A DNA stretch of 64,000 bases from Drosophila persimilis (Eukaryota; Arthropoda; Insecta; Diptera; Drosophilidae): assembly GCF_003286085.1 (NCBI RefSeq), contig NW_020825288.1, positions 5,518,001 to 5,582,000 on the forward strand, written 5' to 3'. The position numbers and the translations under genes were made by a program. Position 1 is the first letter of the stretch; every line of letters begins with the position of its first letter. This document shows positions 11,901-24,527 of this stretch, one piece after another. The notes beneath the pieces are model-generated. The model had not been told where the DNA came from. It was given only the letters and a program-made list of their open reading frames with translations, and did not search any database.

Positions 11901-14270
11901 GCTTTGCCCCCCTCCCACCCCCTTGGTGAGGCTTGTCTCACGTCCGAAAGCCTCCACGCCTTTTAGAGGCTCATTTGCACAAATTACTAGCATTGCGACA
12001 ACGGCCAAGAGGCACAGGCACAGCACACCAACAATGCAATTGTCTGAGGCAACAACAGTCCAAAGGCACAGGCACAGGCCCAGGCTAAAGGAAAAGCCAA
12101 GACAAAAACAGAGGCACAGGCAGAGGCACAGAGAAAAGCCCAAGAAGACATTGTCACCACATTCCGGGAACGGAAGCCAGCCGGCAGCCAGCAGATTGGC
12201 TATCGCCCCATGCACCATGCCCCTTGATGCCTGCTGCCTGTGCCCGTGCCTGTGCCTGTGCCTGCCTAGGAGTCATGAATAAAAATCGTATTAATTCCGC
12301 GCCAATGTCGATTTTGTGTCCCGGCCTGTGGCAAGGGCCACTGGGCGACTCGACGCGACAGGAGGCCTCAACTTGAACTTGAGCGACTCTCCAAGGTGTG
12401 CCCCATGCCCCGTGGCCCGTGGGCTTATTGGAAATGCGCGGACATGGCCCAACAAGGCAGCAGCAGTGGCAGGGCCAGAGCCAACTTCAAAGTGCTCTGG
12501 GGGCGAGTGCTTTTCCCCAGGCGTGCCACCGTTTCTCCATTTCTGTCTCTGCGGCTGTTGGCTGCACCTTGCCTTTGGGGGCCTACTGTACTTGGCCGAA
12601 ATGTCATTGGACCTGGCCAACATTGTCATTGCCTCTATCGGGTGCTGCTGCCACATCTTTCCATCTTTCCATCCTTCCTTTTCCTTTTCCATTTCCATTT
12701 CCACTTTCTATTGTTTGTGTTTGGGGAAATTGATAAATCGGCGAAATTCAATTTGAAAAGTTGGCCATCAACCGCTGCCGGCTGTACACGTGACGCGGAG
12801 GATTTCCGCCAAGCTTCCCACACGAAAAAAAAAAAATAATGAAGTTACGGGCTGGAATGGCGGCCAAACGGCCAACAGTCACTGACAAGAGCAATAAGCA
12901 TGTGACAGTCGAAAAGGGCGTAACAAGCGGGCCTGGGCAAGGGGCAGGGACAGGGACAGGGCACACCTGCCACAGGTAGCTCTGGGCGGACATGGACGCA
13001 TGCAAAGTGTGTTGCACGTTGTATGTGGGCAGCTTTCGCGCTGCCACTGCCACTGCCACTGCTATTGCTTTTCCTTCTGCTTTTGTCGCTCATGTGTCAC
13101 CGCCATCGCCTCGAGCTGCTTAGCATGCAGTGCGCCAAGCGTCAGGAAGCGTTGCTGCAACGATTTAGCGGTACTTGCAACCACAAGACCATGGGAATTA
13201 CCCAGTGTCGCCTACGGGTGGCACAGTGGCAACACACACACACACACAAGAGGAAGTGGCATACATGGAAGAGAATATTGGGAAAAAACGAGAGTTTCGA
13301 TGGCAGGAAAACAAGATACATGGATCTATCTTATTGGTTGGTTTCCGAAAACCATCCGTTCTCTGGGATTCTATCCACTGTGCCACCGATCTGCGGCCTA
13401 GTCCAAGCCGTGTGGCGGCACTTGTACGTGCGTTTGCTTTTACAGTTACGTTTCGACTGCGGCACCGTGCAGCACTCTGGCTAAATGGGTTGCCACACAC
13501 ACAGAGAGAGAGAGAGAGAGAGGGAGAGAGCAATGGCAATGGCACTGGCTGTCCCCCATGCCCCCATCGAGCTGTGCTGCATTTTGATGACCATGGCCAG
13601 CATTTAATTCAATTAACAAATCGCAACAGTAGTGACAGTCCAACGCAAACAAGAGGAAAAGCTCTCGCGACGGGCACTTTAATTATCCACCAGATGGGGC
13701 CGGGGGATGGGGGATGGGGGGGAGGGTAAAGAAAAGCGGAAAAGCGGTGCATGGCGGAGGGACCTGCACTTGATTACCTTCGTTACCGCCGGCTCTGCAG
13801 CCAAAGGCCAAGTGTTTGAGGCTGGATTTAATGAAGAGTGCCGCTCAAAGTCAAGGTGAGAGTCCCTTTGGCGGGGAGGAGTGGGCGTTGCATTTGCATT
13901 TGCCTTTGATTGGCCAAAAAGGAACGTGACGCAACGATTTCATCAACCCCAACTCCAATGATGGATCCTGTAGGTCACCAAATGAATGACACAGCCGAGA
14001 ACTTCAACTCCAAGTCCACTCTAATTGACACAACCAGAGAGTCGGCTTGCCTTCCTGCCACAGTGCTGCAAGTTGCAAGGAACTGCAATCCAATTGTGGC
14101 CACCGCAGGCAGGCCCGAACGAAATAAGCCAAATCACTGTTTGGGCCGCTAGAAGGCCAGAAATCTGTAACTGTAACTGCAAATTATAGTGTGGTGCGGT
14201 TTGGATTTTCCTTTTGGCCAAATGACTTTTGTTTCTCGAACTGCGGACTGGGGTCTAGGACTAGGTCTAG

Positions 14271-14305
14271 GAGTGTGGAGTGTGGAGTGTGGAGTGTGGA
14301 GTGGA
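14271..14305. repeat. GAGTGTG heptamer tandem repeat
   Basis: Four perfect seven-base units plus a degenerate fifth. Confidence 0.85.
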
Positions 14306-17300
14306 CTCGAGTGGAGAGTCATTTGCTGTCAGACATCAGTGCCAACACCCGCAGCGTTTTTGCCATTTCAATTGGAAACAACTCAATCAAATTGCCTCGA
14401 CCTGGGTCATTATGCAGCCCCCTCCCGATTCTCCACTCCCCTGCTGTCTCCTGCCACACTCCACACAACAATTCAATCTAATTTCTGCCACATTTCTAGT
14501 TCTTTGAACATTTTTGGCCGTAGTGCAAATGTTGCGTGCTCTGTTGCATGCAGCACGGCTGCAGACAGCAGGCAGCTTTCGGTCATAAGTGTGCACGTTA
14601 AATTTTATTGCCAGCGATTCGAAAATCGGCACAAAGGCGGCACAGAGGATTCGCCGAGACGAAACTTTAATTTATGAACAACTGTTGCTGGTTGCTGGTT
14701 GCCGTTGCCGTTGCAAATCTCCTTGCCTTTCGGAGTGGACACAGTAGCCGGGGTAGCCCCTAAAAATTTACTAGCTGACGAAAATGGACCGTTTTCATTG
14801 GCCCCAGACCCACTCGATGTGTTTTTCAACAGCTTGTTTCGCCCATCAACGTCAACACTATTCGCCATTCCCCTGCCCCCAGTGGATGGAGCCCCCAATC
14901 TATCCCTAATACGAGGTGCCGTGGGGTCTCGTCTCGGGTGTTGATGGGTCGATGGATGGAACTGGGGCTGGATGCCCATTAATGCATTTGGGCATAAATA
15001 ATGCAAGACAACTCAGGGCTGGCGGGGGCTGGCGGGTCTGGCGGGGGCGTTGGAGCGAAATGCATTTGAAAATATGTAGAGCAGTGTGCAGAGGAAAATC
15101 AAATGCAATGCAAACGCTGAAAACTACTCTTTGATGGTCGTAATGGGGGTTTTGTCTGATATTTGCCATACAAATTATGGTCGGGTCGGAGCCCCGCTTG
15201 ATTGTTATCCCAAGTCAGACTCGACTGACCACAAGAGAGGGAGAGAGGGAGTCCTTTTTGGCCTGCTCCCTTCAACACTTGTGGCAGGGTCGCGGCACGA
15301 AAAGCCACTTCTTGGCCAGGCTCTAACACAAATCATAGGCCAAAAGAGCCAAAAGGTAAAGCCAGAGCCACAGCAAAACAAAAACTGCAATGGCATTTTG
15401 GGGCCTTTGCGCTGCGATTTGAATGCAGAAATAAAATTTTACGATCAAACAAACTATTCGTGCAGAACATTGGGAAATTGTGTTTACGGTGCCGGTGCCG
15501 GTGCCCCTCCACTCGCAGAGAGGTCTCATATTGGAGTATGTATCTGCTCTGTGACTGGGGACCGGGGACTGGACTCGGACCGGGGGTGAATGCGAAATGC
15601 GAATGCATTTCAATAATTTGTTGTCGAGGGGCCGTCGCTTAGAAAATTATTATAAATTTTTGCTCTCTCTCCCTCTCTCTCTTGGTTGCATTGCCATTAT
15701 CGTTGCCTTGCTGCTGGCTTTGTTTTTGTTCTGCTTCAATAATAATTTTGACCCACTTTTGCGCTCGACTTGACTTTTTATTGTACTGAAATTAAGTATT
15801 ATTTTTTTGTACATTTCTGCCGGCTGCTGCTGCTGCTGCTCTCCGCGTATTTTTGAGGGCAAGACAAACAGTCGCTCATAATAATATTTGTACATATGTA
15901 CATACATACAGATTCTTTTCGGCATCAACAGCGGGTAAATATTTTCCAAGTCTCGGCTAATTGCCGGCTGGGATTCAGTGCTCTCCGCTCCTTGTTTCTT
16001 TTTCTCTAGATTGTCGTGCACTTTGTTGATTGTTGTTGCTAATTTCTTGACGTCACCTGAAAGTTGTTTATGCAGCTTTTTCCCCATTGGAATGTCCAGC
16101 TGAAGGGTAGCCAGAGATTCTCAACCAATTTGCATTGCAAATCGCCCACGGAACTGTAGGAAAGGGTCCAACGTTGAGGGAACTGAAATATCCCCAGTTA
16201 AACTTTCTACAACTTGTTCAAGGACTCTTTACCCCAATTAATTATTGATATACAATTCTGGGAAAATTCAATTATTTATTTAGCCATAAATTACAGGGTA
16301 TCGGCTGATTTGTATCATTTTCCTATTGGCTTTTGTAATTATGCATTTTGTTGTTGTTGTTGATTTGCTTTTTTTCGCAACGGTAAACTTGTTTGTGAAT
16401 TATTTTTATTTTTATTAATTTTGTTGTTCTTTTCTGCGATTTTCCCCCCATATATTGTTTGTTTTTGCAATGAACAACAACAACAACGGGCGACTGCAGC
16501 TGGTAGGGGCTCCCCTCCCCCTCCCCACCCCTCCTGTTCTGCCCTCCTCTCCATCGTTGTTAATCATTGCAATTACAACAGCAGCAGCGACAGAGAGCGA
16601 CAGAGAGTGAGCAACCTGGCCAATTGACGCTTACACGCTTCCATTAGAGACGAGGGGGGTGCCCCCCCCTGTGGGGGGGACAGGGAACTAAGGATCATTC
16701 GAGCGTTAAAAATTAGCACTGACGCAACGGCATTCGCCGCGTAAATTGACATTTACGCGATAATTACGCGCTTATTATATTTATTACCACTTTTTTCCGC
16801 ATTTAATTCGTTTGCCATTTTTTCGCCCTCTGTTCTTGGTTCTTGGTTCTTGGTTCTCCTTTGTTTTCTGTATGGTACCCCTTTTAAAGGGGGGTCTTTT
16901 GACTCGTGTATTAGCTGGTCCACCCATATCCCAGGGTATTCTCGTTGCGTCTCCTCTGGGTTTTCTTTGGGCTGTCTGCAATGGCTCTTGGGTTCTGGCA
17001 GCTTGCGAAAGTGATTAGGATAAAGTGCTCAAAGGAGTTCAAGTGTCATGGCAGCCGCCAAAGGAAACAGCAACGATTATATGACTGAATCTGTTCAAGA
17101 GTTAAATATTATTTAACTGATGATTTGTTTACCCAGCAAATTATCACAAAAGGTGTGCAAAGGGGGGGCGAGGGCTCTCATCGGAAAATAGATTTCTGTT
17201 TACTCGAACTATCAGAGCAGGCACTCCCTCCCCATAGGCGGGGTGGGGTAGGGGGTTGGGGGGGTTTAAACTATGTAAATTAATAATAATAAAAAGAGAA

Positions 17301-17474
17301 CGCTGTAAAAACAAAATTCCGCTGGGGGAAAGAAGCCCGCACGTAAACGAGAAAAGCACATTTCAGATTATCGCATGGCAGGGGTAGGGGAGCAGTGCCG
17401 TAAGGGGGGTGTGGGGGCTTTTTTGATATTACGTCGCATTACGTGAGAAGCGCGTGTCATTCGATGAGCCACGG

Positions 17475-17502
17475 GGGCGGTGGCGGTGGCGGTGGCGGTG
17501 GC
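17475..17502. repeat. GGCGGT tandem repeat
   Basis: About four and a half GGCGGT units; in a coding frame it would read poly-Gly, but no gene is evident. Confidence 0.85.
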
Positions 17503-18214
17503 AGAGCGGGAGCAACGTCGGGCTCCGTGCAAGGTGAGCGAGTTGTTATCATTACACGTGTGTCTCTCTCTCTCTCTCTCGCTGTCTCTCCCTCTCTCTG
17601 CCTGTGGCATATCAAAACATCAAGCCATATAAAGAATATGGCGACGATAGACGACGGCACACACACACACACACACACCCTCAAGTGGGAGAGCTTATTT
17701 GCGTAGTTGTGTGCGTGTGTGTGTGAGCGAAAAATACTTCCGCGTTCGCATTCGAGTTCGAAACTCAATGAAACAATAACAACATGGATCTGGATCTGGA
17801 TTGCGACTGCGACTGCGATGGCGGTGGTGGCGGAGACGGGGGCGGGAGGGAGGCTGCGCGACTGCGGAAAGATAAACGAAATAGCAACAAAGTGCGAGGG
17901 ACGGACCCGGCGAAAGCCGGCATACGACTAGAAGATATTCGAAACCCAAACCAAGGGAAAACCAGGAAAAAACACGGACTAAACAGGGACAGGGCTGGGA
18001 ATAAACTGATATCAAAAGCTAATGTCTTTGGGTATATATTTTTGGTTAAATCGTTTTACAGGGTATCGGAACTGCGCTCTCCTCTGCTCTGCCCTGCGCT
18101 GGCATTGTAATTAATTAAATTAAACTGGCGCAGCGACTCGCACTGAACTCAATTGAATTTTATTTGAATTTTATTACAGACAACGGACACAATGGAACAG
18201 AAATGAACGCCGGA

Positions 18215-18248
18215 ATGGTATGGTATGGTATGGCATGGTATCGTATGG
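18215..18248. repeat. TATGG pentamer repeat
   Basis: About six ATGGT/TATGG units with two substitutions. Confidence 0.85.
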
Positions 18249-19127
18249 AACGTGGTTGCTGTTGACTTTGGGCTCTTGGCGCATTGCAGTTTCTCTTTGC
18301 CGACAAACGACAACTATTGTACAATGATTTTTTTTTTGTTTTTAACTGCAGCTTTTCCAGCTGTTTTTTTCGTTTTTTGTTTTTTGTTTTGAATCGACTT
18401 TGGATGGGTCGTCGCTCGCATTTGCGACGCAATTGAAGTTCCATTTCCCCTCCCCCCCGTATACGCGAATCCCCAACGCTGCCCGGCCGGACTGGGGCAT
18501 GACGCGCCATATTTTTGCCGCCCATTTGCGCTTTTTGTTTTCCGCTACTGTTTTCTTTATTTTGATTATTATTGTTATTATTTTATTATCAATTGAGAAC
18601 GTGGCCGGCATTCAGCGATCCCCAAGCCCCAAGCCCCGCCGCCTAATAGTTTCGACAGCGGCGCGCGAAGCTTATCAATTTAAATTGAAATGGAATACGC
18701 AACAATCAGTGGGACGATGCTTGCTCCCTTCTCGCGAAAGAGCCGAAGAGCGAATGCTCTTTAGGAATCTCCAGGAAAACTAAGGTCTTCCGTGCTCAGA
18801 GCACTCCGATCTGCTTGGAGACGGCTCTGCCCTGCTCTGCTTTCTCTCTCTATAATACCCTTATCGTTCCTAATCAAATGTTGGCATTACTTATTTTGCC
18901 TGTGTGTGTGTGTATGTTTTCTACTACTTCTTAGACTTCGACGTAGTCGTCGCGACGTCTGAGCGGACAGTAATTGAAAATTTGAATTATTTTGCAATCA
19001 GTTGTCGTCGCCGTGCCCGTGCCCGTCTCCGTCTCCGTCCCCTTCCCCGTTCCCCGTTCCGGCGGAACATTGTGAAAGCCAGGCCAGGCACTGGCACTCG
19101 CAGTCGTCTGTCTGAGGGCTGGCTAGA

Positions 19128-19361
19128 GTGGGTTTGGGAGCTCTTTATGTAAGTGCAGTTACAACCAACGACGACGGCGGCGGCGGCAGTGGCGGCGTCT
19201 ATGCTAAACAGCTGGGGCGTGGCATGGCCAGCAGCAGAGAGGCGCAGCCCTCGGATAAGACAGACAACTCTATATACGAGTACGAGTACTCGTACGAGAG
19301 ATATTGCACATTAAGTCGAACGATGTCCGTGACTGGCTGGGTTCCCGTCTTGTTCCGCTAA
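19128..19361 (+). other. Orphan open frame, uncertain
   Basis: An open frame of about 77 codons without an ATG at its 5' end; the first internal ATG is near 19224. Its translation has ordinary composition after a Gly-rich patch and contains a YEYEYSYERY segment produced by GAGTAC repeats. No domain is recognised. It overlaps a 16 bp perfect palindrome at 19280-19295. Nothing supports transcription, and it sits antisense to the intron just downstream of the 19567 donor. Confidence 0.12.
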
Positions 19362-19566
19362 TTTGTCGCCGCTTATAAATTATTGATAGAGAGTGTTTAT
19401 GCAAAACAATCGAAAAAAAAACACACACAAAACAGATTCCAAACGGGTACAACCGGCAGGCAAACCAAACCATTCATTCACACATATAATATAGTGGGTC
19501 GTGTAGTGGGGGGGATCAATCATCTACAATCTACAGACTAGAGTCTAGAGTCTAGGGTCTACTCAC

Positions 19567-19751
19567 TTGTGCTGTTGTGCCGTCAGAGGTGGCAGCACCT
19601 CAATACTGTGGGTGGTGGTGCGGCGACGGTCCCCACTCATGTCGGCGAGCCGGGCAAAGTCTGTGTCGCGATCCTGGTCGGCCAGGCGTGCAGAGCGTCT
19701 CGATTCCAGCAGACGCACTTCCTCCAGACGCTTTTTCAGCTCAATGGGTTC
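19567..19751 (-). CDS. Glut4EF: Coding exon of Glut4EF-like gene (charged helix region)
   Basis: A coding exon of 185 bases on the minus strand. The acceptor is a long pyrimidine tract ending CCGCCAG (AG at 19753-19752) and the donor is AA|GTGAGT at 19566-19565. It is open in one frame: EPIELKKRLEEVRLLESRRS, a charged and probably helical stretch, then ARLADQDRDTDFARLADM, SGDRRRTTTHSIEVLPPL and TAQQH. It ends two bases into a codon, and the first base of the exon at 7168 completes that codon as Asn. This phase match is the main reason to assign both exons to one transcript. Entry is in phase 0. The first in-frame Met (ADM|SGDRRR, at 19637-19635) has a G at -3 and could start a shorter protein from transcripts beginning at the 21-22 kb promoter. 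Longer N-termini need an upstream ATG exon ending in phase 0. I do not recognise this segment in the vertebrate relatives. Confidence 0.78.
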
Positions 19752-21018
19752 CTGGCGGGGGGGAATGGAAAGAAGACTCTGGTTAGTCAGGGTTTCTTAT
19801 GGCTTATCGCAGTGGTTTTTTCTGTTGTGAGTCATTTGTTTTAATTGTTGCTGTGCAACTTTATTGAGCATCCCATAAAAACAAAAAATTAATGACTACT
19901 AAATGTACTTAGAGAGCGGACTTTCAAGTGATTCTTAATTGAATAAATGGCGAATATGGAATGATGTTGCATCCCCTGTCACGCAAGGAACAAAAAAAAA
20001 CACACCAATAATTCGTGGAAATCCGAGTTGATCAACAAAAAAAAAAGTAGGGCTCTAATAATTTCCGAGAAATGAAAACCAATTAAACGTGGAAAATTCT
20101 GAAAGGGTGAGGGTGTGGGGTTAATTGCAGACCACAAGTTTCAGGGCTTTTATAACCACTCCATATAGGCAGGGGAATATGCAAAAAAAAAAAATCTGTG
20201 AACCAGCGCGTGGGTGCTGCTGCCACTGCAACTGCGCTAATTGAGAAGCTACACTTTGCCAGATACTCGTATATGTATCTGGTGGCGGCGACCTTGAACG
20301 CTGCTAACTTGGTTACCGAGACGACAGTAAATATTTGTCCAGATTTTCAACTCTTTCACTTCACTCCCCTAGAGATGTACCGAGTACAGATGTACAGATA
20401 CTTTTGCGAACATCTTTATATAATCACCTTGGGGGCTTTCTTGCACAATCCGCTTGCAGGTTCAACAATTGATTGTGACACTTATTATTGTGCCGAACAG
20501 AGCGAACATCTGCACTGCATTCAGTTATTGCTGTAGTGTATCTTTATTTATAAAATCTTTTTCACTTTGCACTTTCGGGGGCCCACGAGGAAAAGCGAGC
20601 CAAAATAAAATCAAAAAATGAAAAACCAAACGAAAGTGTTTCTGCCTTGATTTCTTTATTTCTGTGTTGCACAAAAGATTTTATTTAGTATTTTGGGGCT
20701 GGGATATTTATTACAACCGCGATGATCGATAAGATTGGGGCAGCTGTGGCAACTAGATTGACATTTTCGCGTGTATCCCGTTGAGGGGTTTTCGAGTCGA
20801 GTCGAGTCGATTCCGCGTTGCTTTCTGGCTTTCAATTTGTTGAATGTGATGTGCGTTGATTGGGCACAAAACGCCGGCCGGCAGCGGCGAAAGCGGCAGC
20901 GACGGCGGCGGCGACGGCGACAGCGGTAACGGTAGCTGGGCGAATGCGTCAGCGGCGGGGCGGCGTATCTGTCAGATACAACGCTCACGCACTCTTACAC
21001 ACGCACACACGCACTCTC
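19752..21018 (-). other. Upstream non-coding region: intron and possible leader
   Basis: On the minus strand this lies between the leader region and the 19751 acceptor. 20580-21018 still looks leader-like: CAACACAGAAATAAAG-type sequence, a GTCGA repeat near 20795-20810, and CCG-rich triplets near 20890-20925. A possible donor (TTGT|GTGTGAGTG) sits at about 21020. No coding exon in phase 0 with an ATG was found here. Confidence 0.4.
20273..20536 (+). other. Orphan small ORF (87 codons), uncertain
   Basis: ATG at 20273, stop at 20534-20536. The translation has non-repetitive, ordinary composition with several Cys, Tyr and His residues, but no recognised domain and no signal peptide. Its 5' side carries an A-run and ordinary intronic sequence. 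It lies antisense to the leader-to-exon interval of the minus-strand gene. Chance is the simplest explanation; conservation would decide. Confidence 0.15.
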
Positions 21019-21876
21019 ACTCACACACAACGTTGACGTCGCAGCGGCGTGTGTTTATTTTTAATTATTTAAATTATTTTCTTGCTTTTCTTTTCTTTGC
21101 TTTTTTCGGCAAACTTCTTCTTCGTTTTGGTTTGTGAATTTGGGCTACTAGGCCTCGTTCCTAATTTGTTTTTATGCGTGCCGCCTCTCGCTCTCTATCG
21201 CTCGCTCTCAATCGCGGCGGAAACGCTGCGTATGTGCGTAACTGCGAATCTCCGCTTCTCCGTTTCTCCGTATCGGCACTCGCACTCGCACTTCTCGCAC
21301 TTCTCACTCTTCGACGAACTTCACTTGCACTTTTCTCCCTGGGTATCTTGTATCTTTCGAGTGGCTGGAGTTGCTGTCGGCTGCGAACTTGCGAATTTGT
21401 GTCTGGCGGATTTGTATCTGTTTGGGGCTGATGGGGCGGATGACTCTCTTGGCTGGTGCGAAACGTTCGCGCGCGCATTCAAGAATGATTCTGTGCGGTG
21501 CTCGCTGGTGGCCGCCGGGCCGCAGTGGACTCGGCTTTCGCATTCGGCCGGCCTCGTTCGGCTTTGGGGCTTTCGTGGGGGCTTTGCGGCTCTGGCTCTC
21601 TCTCGCTAGCGCTAGCGCTCTCTGTCTCTTTGGCACGCTATGCTCTCTTTCCGTTCAGGTAGCGGCGGGGGAGACCAGACCGACCACCCCGTTTGCGCTC
21701 TCGCTCTGGCCTTCGCCATCCCTTTCTGGCATTCGCGAATTTTCCGGTTTCTCGCGACGTTTGTTTTTGTTTCTCTGCTTTGTGCTGGCCTTTCGCATGC
21801 TTTGCCGTTTTGTTTATGTATCTCAATCCCTGCAACAGCCGTGCCGTGCACTCGCTTCCGCTCTCGGCTCACTTAC

Positions 21877-22022
21877 CGTTTTGCTCTCTGCGCCGCCGCT
21901 CTCTCACTCAACACTCAATCTCGCTCATTTCGCGACTCGCGAAATGCAAACCTGAACCGAAACCAAAACCGAAACCGAAAAACAACTCACTCAAAGGCTC
22001 ACTCACTCCCGTTTACGTAACT
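21877..22022 (-). other. Candidate non-coding first exon
   Basis: It runs from the putative start near 22022 to a strong donor, ACG|GTAAGTGAG (GT at 21876-21875), on the minus strand. It contains GGTTTC repeats and no long ORF. The donor is one of the best in the window. If used, this exon would splice to 19751 or to a second leader exon, and the first in-frame Met would be the one at 19637. The 5' end is approximate. Confidence 0.4.
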
Positions 22023-22044
22023 CAAGCGAAATGTACGGGTTTAG

Positions 22045-22050
22045 TTTATA
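22045..22050 (-). promoter_or_regulatory. TATA-like box
   Basis: TATAAA on the minus strand within GATATAAACTAAACC, 28-30 bases before a weak initiator and about 170 bases before the consensus donor at 21876. Confidence 0.35.
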
Positions 22051-22434
22051 TCGGTGTCTCTTTGAGCTTTTCCGACGTTCGACGTCCCCTGTCCGTTGTA
22101 TGCTGCAGCTACCTGCACTGCACAAAACTTGCTTTATATAATGTGTTTACGTTTACCTGTCGCCTGCTGCTGCCGCCGCTGCCCAACGTACCCGATCCCG
22201 CTCTGTCCCCGATCACGAAGCCTTTGTCGCTGTCGCTGCCTCTGCCGCAGCCGCAGCCACCGATCGCCGCTCGCTGTTTGCTGTTTGTTGTTCGCTTTGA
22301 TTTAAGAGCAATTAACTTTGACTTAAGAGAAATATTTCTGTTGTTTATGACGCGCCGGCCCGCTGACGATGCGATGACGAAACGGGCAAGCAGGCAAACG
22401 GCAAACGGAGCTTTTCTTTGGATATTCTTCGACA

Positions 22435-22505
22435 TACCCTAGCAGAGGGTATTATGGTTTCAGTATCTAGAATATCGCATAGTTCCCAGCGGAACGATCT
22501 ATCTA
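22435..22505 (+). repeat. Degenerate dispersed repeat (TACCCTAGCAGAGGGTA type)
   Basis: Begins with a 17-base near-palindrome (TACCCT...AGGGTA) and continues TTATGGTTTCAG. Similar sequences are scattered through non-coding Drosophila DNA as I remember it, but I cannot name the family with confidence. A second diverged copy is at 45191. Confidence 0.5.
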
Positions 22506-24527
22506 CAAAGAGTATCCCCAACTTCGACCTCTGAAACGTTTGTTTTTCCAACTGTTTTACGGCTCTTTCTTCCTTTCTATCTCCGTATCTGTATCTCACT
22601 CTCTGGCTTAGCCCATGCTGCGACTTTTGCACTTAGTAGGGGATTTTTAGGCTTAAGACTTAAATGCCATCATGTTTATGCAGTGTTTATGACGCACCAA
22701 ATGACAGCTGTTGGCACATTTACCCATGATGATGCCCTGGGCTGTGATTCGCGCAGAGTTTATGGGGGAAAGCCCCATTTCCCGACCTCAATCGGGGCTA
22801 TTGAGTAAGGCCTCACGATCCGATCCCGTGCCTACGATGGCGGAGGGGCCTATGCAAATTCCCTGAAATAATACGGAACCAGTACTGGGTTATCAGGTCT
22901 TTTCTTTGTCTTCACGGACTCCAGTGAAAGTGTAAGCTTGTTTGTCTCTTGCTCGAAAACAGAGATTAGGGAATGGGCGCGACCAACGCCTCCCCTACCC
23001 CCGAAAAGAAAATATTTGGACTGCGACTGGTCGTCTGCTAGTGCTTCTGCGATTACGCTGACCAATTCTGGCTGCTGATAGCCGCTCTCGTATCTGTATC
23101 TGCACCGCAGGACAGCTTATCGGAGACACACCCATACACCCGTACACCCGTACACCCGTACAGTGCGAGTACAAAGACAAGGCTCTGCCCTTCTTCGGCT
23201 TTGTTTCCGTGCCACAAAAATAGGCAAAACCGCACCCGAAATGCGAGTGCGAGTGCGACTGCAGGCCTGGGAATGCCGATGCCGATTCCCCGAGCCAGAC
23301 GGAGTCATATGTGTTCCGCAGCTGATAATGAGTGATCCCGGTTGCCCAGATAAGGGGAAACCACAAGGCTGCCATATGTACAGACATACAGACACACACA
23401 TGAATACTGGCGACCCTGGGGCTCGTTCGGCCCGAAGGAGTGCTGGAAGGGAAGGGTAGGGTGAGGGTGAGGCAAGGGCAGGCAGGCAATTACGTTGCTC
23501 AAACAACAGCTAAACAAACAAACGAATGGTACGAATGGGCCCGGGGCCGTGCCAGTGCCAGCAGATACACGGCGTATCTGCAGTGGCGCATGCGCACAGA
23601 TTTGTCATTGGCTTCTTCACATCCTCATTATGTTTATCAGGGAAACGTGCCAGGCTCCACTGCCCCTGCCACTGCCACTCCTCCTGCTGTCCCATTGATC
23701 ATTTTGAAATGCGTGAACGCGTGCCGTAAACCTGAGGCGCATGCGAATTTCGACTCGAAATCGGGCAATCGAGCGCCAAAAGATATTCGCACTCGCATTC
23801 GCACTCGTAAATATGTATCTTCTGTTTGCTTTCGGCGCTTGACTGCGAAACGAAAGCGGAATGGGAATTGGAATTGGAATTCGCGATCGCATTGGGGGCT
23901 TCTCTCGTAGACGGCTATCAGAAATGGGTCGGAAGTGGAGTCTCATTATGGAGAATCGATTGGGGTAGATAGCCAAGATGGTGTTTTGTATCTCAGCTGC
24001 ATGACAAGTATCTAGATATTGCAAATAAAATGTGCAAAAGCTAGATTTCAATCTAAAGGAAAAATATAAACTAATTTCTATCTTTAGATACATTGAAAAC
24101 TTTGCATAATTTGTATCTTCATTGCTATATATTCTAGGAAGAGTTGTACCCCTCTAATGTGATAAATTTGTACAATTCTCATTAGTATTTACAGAAAATT
24201 ATCAAGATATTCGAAACATGTTACCCAAAGATGACTCATAATTTGGAATAATTTCCATAACAGATTGCCACACGACATTTTCCTATTTGCTTTCACTTAA
24301 TTTGCATTTGAATTGCGTTACACAAATATGTATCTTAATGTGTTATGACCAGAAACCAGAAATGAATTGCCATTAATTTGCAATTAAACTGTTTGACACA
24401 TTTCTCTCTCAATAAAGTCTGTACTTGTAGAACGTATCAGATAGATAGATACATAAGTAAAAGTCCTGCCTGCCTTCGAGTTACGAGTATTTACTCATAC
24501 CATAAATTGCGATCACTCATTGCCTTC

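Larger units (their letters stand above)
7169..19566 (-). other. Large intron (12.4 kb) of the minus-strand gene
   Basis: It lies between the exon ending at 19567 (donor AA|GTGAGT, phase 2) and the exon starting at 7168. No further exon with good signals and matching phase was found, and no nested gene is convincing. It holds simple repeats (8915-8981, 14271-14305, 17475-17502, 18215-18248), CT/GA tracts near 11380, 13500 and 17560, and one GTGCGTATGAGTAATG-type site near 10590. Open frames here of up to about 184 codons lie in repeat-rich sequence and lack gene signals. Confidence 0.75.
21300..22060 (-). promoter_or_regulatory. Probable promoter and 5' leader region of the minus-strand gene
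   Basis: The block is GC-rich and rich in CTCTC/GAGAG and GCGAG words, unlike its flanks. Read on the minus strand it looks like a fly leader: purine-rich, with AGTGCGAGTG and GAAACGGAGAAGC-type repeats and many short upstream ORFs. Two possible start sites are visible. The first is a TATAAA box at 22050-22045 with a weak initiator about 28 bases downstream near 22022. The second is a TCATTC initiator near 21488, followed at the right spacing by a partial MTE-like CGAACG. It lies about 2 kb upstream of the coding exon at 19751 on the same strand. Multiple start sites are inferred, not shown. Confidence 0.55.

Noticed and set aside
13175..13729. 184-codon open frame, plus strand
   Set aside because: Composed of CA, GA and GGGGAT simple sequence; no gene signals.
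21693..22442. Longest open frame in the window (249 codons, plus strand)
   Set aside because: It lies antisense to a GC-rich leader region where stops are rare, does not start with ATG in good context, and shows low-complexity Ser/Leu/Pro and KPEPKPKP repeats.
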